A stretch of 64,000 bases of DNA from Tetragenococcus sp041859945 (GCA_041859945.1 JBFLGC010000004.1:21516-85515); one strand, 5' to 3'. Shown: positions 24,649 to 33,888, counted from the first letter of the stretch. Numbers and translations are program-made. Notes: a model not told the origin generated them from the sequence alone.

Positions 24649-26067
24649 ATGGAATCAATTGTAACAGAATTAGTAGAGCAAATAAAGAGTAAAGAAACAT
24701 TTTTAGAACGGGAACAGGCGATGATTGGCTTTTTTTCCAAACTTATTGAGGAAAGCGTGCAGCTTGCTTTTAGCAAATTAGACGATGAGTTATCCGTCGA
24801 GTGGAAAGAAAAGGGATTTAAGATCGATCGGAAAAGCCAACGAAAAGTGACATTTCTCTTTGGAGAGGTTGATTTTCAACGAAGACGCATGAAAAATGAA
24901 GCTGGAGAAATCAGCTATCCTTTAGATGAATTTCTAGGGATTCGTCGCAAGGTCCGCTATAGTTCGTTGGTATTGCGCAATGTCTCTGAGTTAGGCTCTA
25001 TGATGGTGTATCGACATGTTTCAAAAGCTATCGATTGCTTGACTCCCTGGAGTATGAGCCATCAAAAGGTTCAATCCTTGATGGTCAAAACTGGGGAAAT
25101 CGTTGAAGCTAAAGCGACCCATGAAATGCGCTATGATGCTTTAATAGAAAAGAAAAAAGTCCCTTATTTGTACATTGAAGGTGACGGCGTGATGATCAAA
25201 GGTCAGAAGAAGAAAAAATTGGAGATCCATCGCTTTCAAATTTGTGAGGGAAGTAAAAAAGTTGGTAAACGTACGGAACTAATCCAGCCCTACTTTGTGA
25301 GTAGCATGCGACGAAAAAAGGCTCAAAAAGAATTGATTCTTTATTTGCAGGCTACGTATGATTTAACAGATACTATCGTGGTGTCAAATAGTGATGGGGG
25401 TTCTGGATACGAGGAAGAAGTGTTTGCGGAGATTTGCTTAGGCTGTAAAAAACATGAACATTTTCGAGATATTTATCACGTTCAACGAAAGATCAAGGAA
25501 CGCTTGAATTTTGCGCCAGAGCTTCAGTCAGAAATGATAGCTGCTATTTATAGTTATGATCGCAAGAAAGTTCAAGCGGTTTTGGATACGGCAGAAAGTT
25601 CGGTCGATGCCAATGAAGCGAAATGCATGGAGCAATTAGAGTTACTGACGGGCTATATTGACCGTAACTGGATCTTTTTAAAGCCGATGAAACAGCGGCA
25701 TCTCAATGATTCTCATGCTTGTTTAGGCGCCGTTGAAACCACCCATCGAAAAATGACTTATCGTATGAAACGCCAAGGGCGTCTTTGGACAGAAAGAGGC
25801 GCCAGTGCCATGGTCCGTGTCATCGATAGTATCAGAAACAATGAGTTAGATGGCTGGTTAAATCAGTATTATGAACTACCTAATGAAGAGATTGAAAATC
25901 AAAAAAAATACGGAAAGATGAAACGTCTCACGTTGAAAAAGCCGAAATTTATAGCTCACGAGGGCGTCCTTAAAGGAAAAATTACTTCAGGATATGCTAA
26001 AAGCTCGCCCCTCGGGCAACTTTCTAAAGGCTTGAGTCAACTGAATACAATGCCAGGTTACCTGTGA
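24649..26067 (+). CDS. ISLre2-family (UPF0236) transposase
   Basis: 472 residues, complete. N-terminal residues 1-110 include the FGEVDFQRRRM region and DEFLGI; the central YIEGDGVMIKGQ and VVSNSDGGSGYEEEVF contain Asp residues of the presumed catalytic core, and the C-terminal region has RHLNDSHACLGAVETTHRKMTYRMKRQGRLWTERGASAMVR, the most conserved block of the family. The start follows AAAGGAGA before 24649. An intact frame and matching flanks suggest the element may still move. Confidence 0.93.
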   Translation: MESIVTELVEQIKSKETFLEREQAMIGFFSKLIEESVQLAFSKLDDELSVEWKEKGFKIDRKSQRKVTFLFGEVDFQRRRMKNEAGEISYPLDEFLGIRRKVRYSSLVLRNVSELGSMMVYRHVSKAIDCLTPWSMSHQKVQSLMVKTGEIVEAKATHEMRYDALIEKKKVPYLYIEGDGVMIKGQKKKKLEIHRFQICEGSKKVGKRTELIQPYFVSSMRRKKAQKELILYLQATYDLTDTIVVSNSDGGSGYEEEVFAEICLGCKKHEHFRDIYHVQRKIKERLNFAPELQSEMIAAIYSYDRKKVQAVLDTAESSVDANEAKCMEQLELLTGYIDRNWIFLKPMKQRHLNDSHACLGAVETTHRKMTYRMKRQGRLWTERGASAMVRVIDSIRNNELDGWLNQYYELPNEEIENQKKYGKMKRLTLKKPKFIAHEGVLKGKITSGYAKSSPLGQLSKGLSQLNTMPGYL

Positions 26068-26410
26068 CTCACTTTTATGGCACTAATGAAGGAATCAGTC
26101 AAACTTTCGGTAACGGGTTGTCCTCAACGAGAATAGGCGAAGCGTACACTTGACCTGTCGTAAAAATGGCTTACAATGGTCATTTGAGAGGTGCAAAATA
26201 TTTTTATTCTTTCGTATAACTGGGCGCCCTCACAAAGAAAGCAAGCCATTTTGTAGGCATGTCAAGTGCTATTCGGCAGTCTCTATCAATTATAGCTGGA
26301 GAATTAATGATAAGTATAAGAACATATCATAAATTCAAATAAATAACACCTGTTTGAGTTCTTTTGAAATAAAGTTTAAATAGTTACCTCAGGAAACTTG
26401 ACACATACAT
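26068..26410 (+). other. Structured non-coding 3' region of the ISLre2 element
   Basis: A 343-base segment inside the IS without a supported gene. CACTTGAC (26147-26154) pairs with GTCAAGTG (26261-26268) and AAAATGGCTT (26163-26172) with AAGCCATTTT (26243-26252), giving a long interrupted stem with a loop of about 70 bases. ACCTGTCGT (26153-26161) is also complementary to ACGACAGGT near the left end (about 24617). It could be an IS-borne RNA or a regulatory fold; the role is unknown. Confidence 0.55.
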
Positions 26411-26475
26411 CTAGCCTCTCTGCTTTGGTTCCAATTTGATTCTATGATAAAATAAATAGTGAGAGGGTGAAAAAA

Positions 26476-27066
26476 ATGAATAAAAAAAGCAAAAATGCTA
26501 TTTGGATCGGACTTGCGATCATTGTATTAGTGATCGGTGGGATGCTGATAACTACGTATAATAAATTGGTCTCTGCTGAAAATGACGTCGATGAGAGTTG
26601 GTCTCAAGTTGAAAATGTCATGCAACGACGAGCTGATTTGATTCCTAATCTAGTGGAATCGGTCAAAGGAAGTATGCAACAAGAACAAGAAGTTTTTGGC
26701 AATATTACTGAAGCTAGAAAATCTTATAATGAGGCCAGTACACCTGAAGATAAAGTGGCCGCCAATGATGATTTGACACGAGAACTAGCCACGATGGTCA
26801 ATGTGATTCGCGAAAGTTATCCGGAATTAGGCTCAAATGAGAATGTCAAAACTTTGATGACCCAATTAGAAGGTACCGAAAATCGGATTTCAACAGAAAG
26901 ACGACGCTATATCAAATCTGTCAACACCTACAACAAGTTATTGGTACGTTTTCCGAATAATCTCATTGCAAATCTTTTCAACTTCGAACGAAAAGATAAC
27001 TTTGAAGCCGATGAGGATGCCAAAGAGGTGCCAGAAGTTGATTTTGATCTTGACACCAACGAGTAA
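26476..27066 (+). CDS. lemA: LemA family membrane protein
   Basis: 196 residues. An N-terminal signal-anchor helix (residues 7-25) precedes the helical LemA domain: YNKLVSAENDVDESWSQVENVMQRRADLIPNLVESVKG, then ISTERRRYIKSVNTYNKLLVRFPNNLIANLFNF. The ATG at 26476 has AGAGGG 8 bases upstream; the GTG at 26467 overlaps that site. LemA proteins occur next to TPM-domain proteins, as here, and are thought to work at the cell envelope; no reaction is known. Confidence 0.93.
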   Translation: MNKKSKNAIWIGLAIIVLVIGGMLITTYNKLVSAENDVDESWSQVENVMQRRADLIPNLVESVKGSMQQEQEVFGNITEARKSYNEASTPEDKVAANDDLTRELATMVNVIRESYPELGSNENVKTLMTQLEGTENRISTERRRYIKSVNTYNKLLVRFPNNLIANLFNFERKDNFEADEDAKEVPEVDFDLDTNE

Positions 27067-27078
27067 GTAGGTGTTGGA

Positions 27079-28380
27079 ATGAATAAGACAAATGCCAAAA
27101 AGTCCAAAACAACGAAAATTAAACGAACTGAAAATTATTATCAACAGGTCAAGAAAGTCAACACGATTTCAATTATGATTTGCGGCGTGTTTTTAGTTAT
27201 CGGCTTGCTATTTTTTACTATCGGACTGCCTAAATGGAATGCTAGAAAAGCCGATCAAAACGTAGAGTATCACGAGATGATCGCCTATTATGAAGCGGAA
27301 AAAGAAGCAATAGAAAATGGCGAAAAAGCAACAGATCAACCTTCTTTTGAAGAAACGATCGAAAGTCAAGAAGAATATTATGAGGAATTTGATTCTAGCA
27401 AAGATACCTATGAGATTGATATCGATGACGTTGGTACGATCCAAATCAATCGGAACAATATTTTTGTATCAGATAATGCCCATATTCTATCAGATGATGT
27501 GAAAGAGCAGGTCTGGGAACTGAATCGGCAGATGAACGATACTGCTAACGGCACTCAACTTATGGTAGTGACGATCCCCGAATTGCCTGACGGAGAAAGC
27601 ATTGAAAGTTATGCGACGGCGATTTTTAACACATTGGGAATCGGCAATAGCGAAGAAGATAATGGCGTCTTGTATTTGATGTCTATTGACGAACAAGAGA
27701 CGCGACTTGAAGTAGGGTATGGCTTAGAGAGCTCTTTAACCGATGCGACTAGCCAAGATATCTTAGACGACGAGGACGTGATCGATGCCTATCAAGACGA
27801 AGATTACAGTACTGGCGTCGAATATACGCTAGCGCTGATCGAACCTTATATCAATACTAAAACACCGCAACAAGATGCAGCTATTGCTGACTACGAAGGT
27901 AAATTAGCGCTATTACCTTTTCTTTACGCGATTCCTGTTGTGATCATTGTTTTACTAACACTCTTTTTTGTGTGGTATCTCTCGAGCATTTTGAAATCAC
28001 GTCGTCTTTTTGAAAAAGATCATCAGAAATTAGTGGCAATCGAAGAAAAAGAGGACGATTCACAAGCGGCAAATCGAGCAATCGAGCAGTTGGACCTGTA
28101 TAAGTTAGCTGTTTATGGAACGGTCATTTGGCAAAGCTATCGCCATATCTTACGAGCCCGCGATTTAGGCAAAATCCTACAACGCCATCCTAATGGCAAA
28201 CGTGTCGGTGGCAACGTCTTAGTGGGGGAAGTTCTCTATAATCGTAATGGACGCGTTTTGACGCACACCTATTCAGAATCTAGTTATAGTGGTCATTCCG
28301 ATTCTAGTTCTGGTGGCTTTGGCGGTGGCTCTTTTGGGGGTGGATCGTCTGGTGGCGGCGGTGCCTCGGGTGGCTGGTAG
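27079..28380 (+). CDS. TPM-domain protein with glycine-rich tail (YgcG-like)
   Basis: 433 residues. A membrane helix at about 34-53, an acidic linker, an extracytoplasmic TPM domain (about 130-265: VSDNAHILSDDVKEQV, TQLMVVTIPELPDGESIESYA, NGVLYLMSIDEQETRLEVGYGLE), a second helix at about 275-300, a cytoplasmic region and a Ser/Gly tail ending GGGGASGGW. TPM domains have been assigned phosphatase activity in plants and roles in membrane-protein handling in bacteria. It is 12 bp after lemA, the usual partner. The low-complexity tail is a family feature. Confidence 0.9.
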   Translation: MNKTNAKKSKTTKIKRTENYYQQVKKVNTISIMICGVFLVIGLLFFTIGLPKWNARKADQNVEYHEMIAYYEAEKEAIENGEKATDQPSFEETIESQEEYYEEFDSSKDTYEIDIDDVGTIQINRNNIFVSDNAHILSDDVKEQVWELNRQMNDTANGTQLMVVTIPELPDGESIESYATAIFNTLGIGNSEEDNGVLYLMSIDEQETRLEVGYGLESSLTDATSQDILDDEDVIDAYQDEDYSTGVEYTLALIEPYINTKTPQQDAAIADYEGKLALLPFLYAIPVVIIVLLTLFFVWYLSSILKSRRLFEKDHQKLVAIEEKEDDSQAANRAIEQLDLYKLAVYGTVIWQSYRHILRARDLGKILQRHPNGKRVGGNVLVGEVLYNRNGRVLTHTYSESSYSGHSDSSSGGFGGGSFGGGSSGGGGASGGW

Positions 28381-28397
28381 AAAAAAATTCGTTTTTA

Positions 28398-28435
28398 AAA
28401 GTGTTCCTTCTCTACTTAAGGAGCACTTTTTTTTA
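28398..28435 (+). terminator. Terminator after lemA-TPM operon
   Basis: AAGTGTTCCTT pairs with AAGGAGCACTT around a 9-base loop and is followed by a run of eight T that leads straight into repeat copy D. Confidence 0.88.
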
Positions 28436-28510
28436 CTATTAAGGAGTATTTTTTGAGCGTCGATCAAAGACTGGTCTATCAATCTCCTGGCACTTTTATC
28501 TAGTGAAAAG
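28436..28510 (+). repeat. Dispersed intergenic repeat, copy D (degenerate)
   Basis: It opens CTATTAAGGAGTATTTTTT right after the terminator T-run and then follows the other copies loosely (GCGTCG, TCAAAG, CT.GT.TATCA, TTTTAT, AGTG) before the match fades at about 28510. The rest of the gap to 28733 has no supported gene; TTGACG near 28660 could be the -35 of a promoter for the DUF2264 gene. Confidence 0.5.
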
Positions 28511-28733
28511 AGTATATGAAAAATGGGATGAAAGAAACGGAGTGCTTGCACCATATTCGGTTATTTGGTGTAGAGTAGATAGGTAATAAAGCTAAATTTT
28601 CATTGATTGGTTGTCAAAAGAAATAATTGATTTTTAGATTAGAGAATTTGACTGGCTCTTCTTGACGAAAACTGGACAAATGAATCTGATTGCGCGAAAA
28701 TAAAGGAAATAAAAATGTTAAAGGAGTAGAAAA

Positions 28734-29867
28734 ATGAACCGACAAGATTGGCTACAAACGATGGATAAAATCGTTTATCCGGTATTAGAAGCATTAAGTA
28801 AAGAAGAATTACGCGAAAAATTACCCACTGACTTTCATCCAGAACGACAAAAATTTGCGATGTTAGAGGCTTTTGGGCGGACTGTTACTGGGATTTCTCC
28901 CTGGTTGGAATTGGAAACGGTCCAAGCGGATGAAGAGCGCGCTTTGCAAGAAAAATACCGTCAAATGGTGCGTCGAGGCCTTGACCATGCTACGGATCCG
29001 AATTCGAAAGATTACATGAATTTTAGTGAAACAGGTCAACCTTTAGTAGATGCGGCCTTTTTGTCCCATGGAATCATTCGGGCGCCACATCAATTGGCGG
29101 ATAAGTTGCCAGAGAATATAAAAAAACAGGTTTGTCTCGCTTTGAAACAAACACGGGCCACCATTCCACCAAATATGAACTGGAATCTTTTTTCGGCCAT
29201 GGTCGAAGCAGCCCTCTATGTGTTAGGTGATCCTGATTATGATCTGTTACGCGTGATTTATGCCTTACGCTTGTTAGATGACTGGTATTTTGGCGATGGC
29301 ATTTATGGCGATGGCCCCCACTTTAATTTTGATTATTACAATAGCTACGTGATCCAACCGATGGCGATCGATTTAATCGATCTTTTTTACGAAAAAAATG
29401 AAGAGATCCGTCACTATCGCGACAAAATGATTCCGCGCTTCACACGTTTTGCAGCAATCCAAGAGCGAATGATCGCGCCAGACGGGAGTTTCCCAATCAT
29501 CGGACGCTCGATCACCTATCGCTTTGGGGCTTTTCAAGCTTTGGCGCAAGCTACTTTACAAAATCGCTTAGCGATAGAGATCAGTCCAGCCCAAGTACGC
29601 TGTGGCTTGTCTGCTGTCATTACTAAAACGATGGACGCATCGCAAAATTTTGATCAAAAAGGTTGGCTGACTGCTGGTGTTTATGGAAATCAACCCGAAC
29701 TTGCGGAAGGCTATATCAGTACTGGGAGTCTGTATCTTTGTTCAGCTGTTTTTTTACCACTTGGTTTGCCTGAGACAGCTTCCTTTTGGAAAGATCCAGA
29801 TGAAGCTTGGACCGCCAAAAAAGTGTGGACAGGTGGTAAGATCAGAATCGATCATGGTGTGGATTAA
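28734..29867 (+). CDS. DUF2264 protein, short form (putative glycan-processing enzyme)
   Basis: 377 residues without a signal peptide. It has DUF2264 family hallmarks in an all-helical domain: PPNMNWNLFSAMVEAALYVLG, DDWYFGDGIYGDGPHFNFDYYNSYVIQPMAIDLI, RFAAIQERMIAPDGSFPIIGRSITYRFGAFQALAQ and AEGYISTGSLYLCSAVFLPLGLP. The protein ends after this domain and lacks the beta-rich C-terminal part seen in the second DUF2264 protein at 48497. DUF2264 occurs in polysaccharide-utilisation loci; its reaction is not known to me, though the (alpha/alpha)6 look and conserved Tyr/Asp/Asn fit a hydrolase or lyase. It stands alone before the ABC importer. Confidence 0.8.
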   Translation: MNRQDWLQTMDKIVYPVLEALSKEELREKLPTDFHPERQKFAMLEAFGRTVTGISPWLELETVQADEERALQEKYRQMVRRGLDHATDPNSKDYMNFSETGQPLVDAAFLSHGIIRAPHQLADKLPENIKKQVCLALKQTRATIPPNMNWNLFSAMVEAALYVLGDPDYDLLRVIYALRLLDDWYFGDGIYGDGPHFNFDYYNSYVIQPMAIDLIDLFYEKNEEIRHYRDKMIPRFTRFAAIQERMIAPDGSFPIIGRSITYRFGAFQALAQATLQNRLAIEISPAQVRCGLSAVITKTMDASQNFDQKGWLTAGVYGNQPELAEGYISTGSLYLCSAVFLPLGLPETASFWKDPDEAWTAKKVWTGGKIRIDHGVD

Positions 29868-29884
29868 CAAGCAAATTGTTAAAA

Positions 29885-29917
29885 GTCGAGAACTGAAGTT
29901 TTGTTCTCGACTTTTTT
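29885..29917 (+). terminator. Terminator after short DUF2264 gene
   Basis: GTCGAGAAC and GTTCTCGAC form a perfect 9-bp stem with a 9-base loop, then a run of six T. Repeat copy B begins four bases later. Confidence 0.93.
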
Positions 29918-29920
29918 CAG

Positions 29921-30160
29921 CTACTAAGGAAGTATATCTTTTTGGTGTCGTTTAAAGCTCGGCCAATCAGTCTTATTAGTGCGGAAAAACACTTGAGCGG
30001 AAAACTTATGGCGGGAAATACTTCAAAAAGATGAAAGGCACCAGAAATGAAAAAGGAAGTGCCTTTGATGACCCGTGAAAGACACCATAGACACGTAAGT
30101 AGGAATGTATGACGATTAAGAGACCATTGCTACGAAAGAAGGAACTTAGATAATAAATGA
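29921..30160 (+). repeat. Dispersed intergenic repeat, copy B
   Basis: Starts CTACTAAGGAAGTATAT after the terminator and shares with copy C the blocks TTATTAGT, CGGAAAAAC, TGAGCGGAAA, CTTATGGCGGG, AAAAGATGAAAGGCACCAG, a perfect hairpin AAAGGCAC/GTGCCTTT, then a tail with GACGATTA and ACTTAGA.TAATAAATG. 30 or so codons starting at the ATG before the hairpin would read MKGTRNEKGSAFDD, but a stop follows at once. Confidence 0.8.
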
Positions 30161-30186
30161 GTGTTTTTTATTTTTGTGAAGCAATT

Positions 30187-30209
30187 GCTTTCATATGAAA
30201 GCGCTAAAT
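30187..30209. promoter_or_regulatory. Palindrome overlapping a catabolite-response element
   Basis: GCTTTCATATGAAAGC (30187-30202) is a perfect 16-bp palindrome. TGAAAGCGCTAAAT (30196-30209) matches the CcpA cre consensus except in the last bases. A -10 TATAAT follows at 30261-30266. CcpA control of the ABC importer and a second regulator at the palindrome are inferred. Confidence 0.6.
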
Positions 30210-30288
30210 TTGTGGCTATCCAATTAAAATAGTGTCATTTCATTATGATTTCGCTTTCACTATAATAGCAAATGAAGGAGGAATGAAA

Positions 30289-31242
30289 ATGGATACAGCA
30301 ACAATAACCAAGGCGACAAACAAACAGTCTAAAAAGAAGAAAAGGGGTTGGAAGCAGGAATTCAAACGCAATTGGCCCTTATATGTTTTATTGCTTCCGG
30401 CGCTTATTTGCGTGGCACTCTTTAATTATGCGCCCATGGGTGGTCTTTTGATGGCTTTTCAAAATTATAAACCATGGTTAGGTATTTTTGGTTCAGAATT
30501 TGTTGGGTTAGAAAATTTCCGCCGTATTTTTGAATTTCCAGAATCTTATCAAGCTATTATCAACACAGTGATCATCGCTGTGTGGAAAATCGTTTTAGGA
30601 CTTATTGTACCAGTTATCACAGCACTACTATTGAATGAAGTACGACAAGCAGGTATCAAAAAAGGTATTCAAACCCTCGTTTATTTACCGCACTTTTTGT
30701 CATGGGTCACTGTTGCTGGAATGTTGAAAGATATTTTAGGCCTAGATGGGATCGTCAATGTTTTTCTTGAAAAAATCGGGATCACACCGATTTTCTTCTT
30801 AGGTGAAGCTAGTATGTTTCGCCAAATCGTGATCGTGTCTGATTTGTGGAAAGGCTTTGGTTTTGGCATGATCGTTTATTTAGCGGCGATCGCAAATATC
30901 GATCCGAATTTATACGAAGCTGCTGAAATGGATGGTGCCAATCGCTTCCAGCAAACGTTGCACGTGACTTTACCTGGCATGTTACCAATGATCATTGTCA
31001 TGGCGACTTTAAGTTTAGGAAATGTCTTGAATGCTGGCTTTGACCAAGTATTCAACTTATATTCGCCGCTTACCTATAGCACTGGTGATATCATCGATAC
31101 TTATGTATATCGGCAATCGCTACTAAATGGACAATATAGTTTCGGGACGGCTGTCGGCCTCTTCAAGTCAGGGATAGGTCTGGTTTTAACGGTCATCTCA
31201 TATAAAATCGCCTATAAAGTAGCCGGATACCGCATCTTTTAG
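30289..31242 (+). CDS. ABC sugar transporter permease, LplB type
   Basis: 317 residues, six membrane helices, with the importer EAA loop EAAEMDGANRFQQTLHVTLPGMLP that docks the ATPase. The N-terminal KKKKRGWKQEFKRNWPLYVLLLPAL is characteristic of the LplB/YtcP branch that takes up oligosaccharides containing uronic acid or rhamnose. Start chosen at 30289 because AAGGAGG (30275-30281) is 7 bases upstream. It forms the importer with the next two genes; no ATPase is present, so a shared MsmX-like ATPase must drive it. Confidence 0.92.
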   Translation: MDTATITKATNKQSKKKKRGWKQEFKRNWPLYVLLLPALICVALFNYAPMGGLLMAFQNYKPWLGIFGSEFVGLENFRRIFEFPESYQAIINTVIIAVWKIVLGLIVPVITALLLNEVRQAGIKKGIQTLVYLPHFLSWVTVAGMLKDILGLDGIVNVFLEKIGITPIFFLGEASMFRQIVIVSDLWKGFGFGMIVYLAAIANIDPNLYEAAEMDGANRFQQTLHVTLPGMLPMIIVMATLSLGNVLNAGFDQVFNLYSPLTYSTGDIIDTYVYRQSLLNGQYSFGTAVGLFKSGIGLVLTVISYKIAYKVAGYRIF

Positions 31243-31257
31243 AAAGGAGGGAGCCAG

Positions 31258-32127
31258 ATGTATCATCAATCGAAAAGTTACAAAGTTTTTTCTGTGATCA
31301 ATATCATATTTCTTAGTTTACTTGCTTTGCTCTGTGTTCTTCCTCTGATCAACTTATTTGCGCTTTCGTTAAGTAGCAAAGCGGCTGCCAATGGGGGATT
31401 GGTTACTTTTTGGCCGATTGATTTCACCGCGCAAGCTTACGTAAAAACCTTCCAAAATGCTAATTTTGTTCGCTCGATCGGTATCTCAGTAGCGCGGACA
31501 GTCATTGGGACGGTTTTTAGTATGTTTGTGATCACCACAGCGGGTTATGCCTTATCTAAAGACTTTCGGGGCAGAAATACGATCATGTGGTTACTCGTTT
31601 TCACGATGTTATTTGGCGGTGGGTTGATTCCTTCCTACATCGTCAATACTAGCCTAGGCTTGAAAAATAGTTTTTGGGTCTATATTTTCCCAGGAGCTTT
31701 TAGTTGTTACAATATGATCTTGATCATGAACTTTTTCAAATCGATCCCTAAGGCTTTAGAGGAAGCGGCCTTGATCGATGGCGCCAGTTTCTTTACCGTT
31801 TTTCGGAAGATCTATTTACCACTATCATTGCCTGGCTTAGCCACCGTCGCTTTGTTTATTATGGTAGGTAATTGGAATGATTGGTTCACTGGGATCTTGT
31901 ATATGTCAGACACGAAGAATTATCCATTGGCCTCATTCTTACAAGTGATCGTCGTTCAAAATAATACTCAAGATTTGGCGCTGGATCCAACTTCAGCTGA
32001 ACAAATGTCACAACGGACGATCAAAGCAGCACAAGTTTTTATTGGCGCTTTACCAATACTTATGGTTTATCCATTTTTACAAAAATATTTTGTAAAAGGG
32101 ATCGTCATGGGTGCAGTGAAAGAATAA
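31258..32127 (+). CDS. ABC sugar transporter permease, LplC type
   Basis: 289 residues, six helices and the EAA motif EEAALIDGASFFTVFRKIYLPLSLPGLA, ending KYFVKGIVMGAVKE as in LplC/YtcP proteins. It pairs with the LplB-type permease 16 bp upstream. AAAGGAGGGAG precedes the start. Confidence 0.93.
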   Translation: MYHQSKSYKVFSVINIIFLSLLALLCVLPLINLFALSLSSKAAANGGLVTFWPIDFTAQAYVKTFQNANFVRSIGISVARTVIGTVFSMFVITTAGYALSKDFRGRNTIMWLLVFTMLFGGGLIPSYIVNTSLGLKNSFWVYIFPGAFSCYNMILIMNFFKSIPKALEEAALIDGASFFTVFRKIYLPLSLPGLATVALFIMVGNWNDWFTGILYMSDTKNYPLASFLQVIVVQNNTQDLALDPTSAEQMSQRTIKAAQVFIGALPILMVYPFLQKYFVKGIVMGAVKE

Positions 32128-32148
32128 AAATTCTAGGAGGAAAAATTG

Positions 32149-33807
32149 ATGAAAAGAAAGCAAGCTTTGGTATCGGTACTTTTGTGTTCGGCTGTGATGC
32201 TAGCGGCATGTGGGGGCAATGATAAGACGACCGAAAGTACGTCAGCAGCAGAAAAAGATTCATCAGGAAAATGGTCCGATATCACGATCACGACTGCTAA
32301 ACAATTAGATGAAAATGCTGGTAAATATGATAAAGGCGACGATATAAATAACAATCCAATGACACGTCTTGGCGAAGATAAAAAAGGCATAAAAATCGAA
32401 ACGACATTATTAGGTGGCGATGCAGGGAATTACACGACTAAATTACGTTTAGCCTTAACTGGTTCAGAAGATCTACCGGATGTCTTCCCTGTTTATGATA
32501 CGCAAATGGCTGCTGATATGATCGAATCTGGGCGTGTGAAAGCCATCGATGATGATATTGAAAAATATATGCCTGATCGGATCAAAGAAATCTATGATAA
32601 TTATCCAGAGAGTTTCTATCCAGTGACAGAAGATGGCAAAACCTATGGGGTCGCCAATGCACCGGCGCTAGATAATGGTCAGGTGATGATCATTCGGCAA
32701 GACTGGTTAGATAAATTAGGGTTAGATGCACCAACGACTATGGATGAATTTGAAAAAGTGATTAAAGCTTTCACTGAAGAAGACCCGGATGGCAATGGTA
32801 AAGCAGATACGTATGGTTTTACTTACGCTGGTTCAGATATTTATAACACAGGTTGGGTCGCGGATCCAGTCATGCTCTTTTCCGCAAATTCAGGAAAAAT
32901 GTTCCCAGGAACTTGGCAAGAAGATGAAGATGGCAACTTACAATATGGCTCGATCGATGAAGGTAACCGCACGACTCTAGAAAAAATGGCTGAATGGCAT
33001 AAAGCCGGTTACTTATTTAAAGAAGCGGCCTCAACGGGTGCTTGGGATGCTATGAATGAGTTCACAGAAGGCAAAGCCGGGATCTTTATGGGGCGTGCTT
33101 GGGCGATCGGCTCGGTTAATGATTTGGTCGTCAATAATCCAGATGCGGTCATCAAGGCTTATCCGACTTTACGTCAAGATAATGGAGATCCTTCTTATCA
33201 AAATGCCGCAACAAATGATGGGTATCTAATGTTCAATGCAGACTTCAATGATATGGAAGCTTTCTTCGACTATTATGACTGGCTGTATGGGGTTGCTTTT
33301 GGTGATGAAGAATTCAAATATGGTTATATTCAAGGTTTAGATTATGATATTGTAGACGACAAGGTAGTTTTTGATTCTAAATTATTCAATACGCCGATAG
33401 ATGATCCATTTTCTACAGGAAAAGCTTTGTTAACAAAAAATACGCCACAAATCGATACTATGAAAGCTTCTTATGACATCGTGGTGGAAAAGAAAGAACC
33501 AGAAACAGGGCTAGAATTAAAAGCTGCGGCTGGTCTTGAAACGAATTCGGCTCAAGAAACAGGCAATGCCCTTGCTTATGAACATCGTGAAGAACAATTG
33601 CCTACCTTATTTAATGGGGCTCCTACTGAAACGATGCAAAAAAACTGGGAACAATTACAAACGATGGAAAAAGAAACGTATACCAATATTATCTATGGTA
33701 AACAAGACATCAGTGCCTTTGATGACTTTGTAAGTAAATGGAAAAGTCAAGGTGGAGATCAAATCACCGAGGAAGTCAATGAATGGTATCAAGGTGTCAA
33801 CAAATAA
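32149..33807 (+). CDS. ABC transporter solute-binding lipoprotein, LplA type
   Basis: 552 residues, the large class of binding proteins that accompany LplBC. The signal peptide MKRKQALVSVLLCSAVMLAACGG has a lipobox LAAC, so the mature protein is attached to the outer membrane face by a lipidated Cys. The body has family segments such as NNPMTRLGEDKKGI, GSEDLPDVF and DPDGNGKADTYGFTYAG. The start at 32149 follows AGGAGGAAAAATTG. It would capture the oligosaccharide to be imported; the ligand is unknown. Confidence 0.93.
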   Translation: MKRKQALVSVLLCSAVMLAACGGNDKTTESTSAAEKDSSGKWSDITITTAKQLDENAGKYDKGDDINNNPMTRLGEDKKGIKIETTLLGGDAGNYTTKLRLALTGSEDLPDVFPVYDTQMAADMIESGRVKAIDDDIEKYMPDRIKEIYDNYPESFYPVTEDGKTYGVANAPALDNGQVMIIRQDWLDKLGLDAPTTMDEFEKVIKAFTEEDPDGNGKADTYGFTYAGSDIYNTGWVADPVMLFSANSGKMFPGTWQEDEDGNLQYGSIDEGNRTTLEKMAEWHKAGYLFKEAASTGAWDAMNEFTEGKAGIFMGRAWAIGSVNDLVVNNPDAVIKAYPTLRQDNGDPSYQNAATNDGYLMFNADFNDMEAFFDYYDWLYGVAFGDEEFKYGYIQGLDYDIVDDKVVFDSKLFNTPIDDPFSTGKALLTKNTPQIDTMKASYDIVVEKKEPETGLELKAAAGLETNSAQETGNALAYEHREEQLPTLFNGAPTETMQKNWEQLQTMEKETYTNIIYGKQDISAFDDFVSKWKSQGGDQITEEVNEWYQGVNK

Positions 33808-33810
33808 CAG

Positions 33811-33852
33811 GAAACAAGCTAAGGTGGAAAATCTCTTCCACCTTTCCTTGTT
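33811..33852 (+). terminator. Attenuating stem-loop after the binding-protein gene
   Basis: AAGGTGGAA (33821-33829) pairs with TTCCACCTT (33836-33844), extended outward by GAAACAAG opposite CTTGTTTTC. TGATATAAT at 33858-33866, an extended -10, follows at once, so downstream genes may have their own promoter. Confidence 0.7.
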
Positions 33853-33888
33853 TTCAATGATATAATGAAAACAAAAAAAGGAGTCAAA

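Larger units (their letters stand above)
24543..26410 (+). mobile_element. ISLre2-family insertion sequence
   Basis: An element of about 1.87 kb. The left end (GTGTAAAATTTATTGAGGTAA from about 24545) and the reverse complement of the right end (GTGTCAAGTTTCCTGAGG from about 26406) form an imperfect terminal repeat. The sequence CTAGCCTCT flanks both sides (24534-24542 and 26411-26419; the match extends to 11 bp), as expected from a 9-bp target duplication. It sits between the EIIC terminator and lemA and breaks no visible gene. More than 340 bases after the transposase are non-coding and structured. Confidence 0.82.

Noticed and set aside
28734..29867. Truncated pseudogene of the long DUF2264 protein
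   Set aside because: It ends at a domain boundary, has a good ribosome site and is followed by a strong terminator rather than remnants of the missing domain.
30230..30288. Upstream extension of the LplB-type permease to position 30232
   Set aside because: The extra codons cover the -10 and the ribosome site; the ATG at 30289 has proper spacing.
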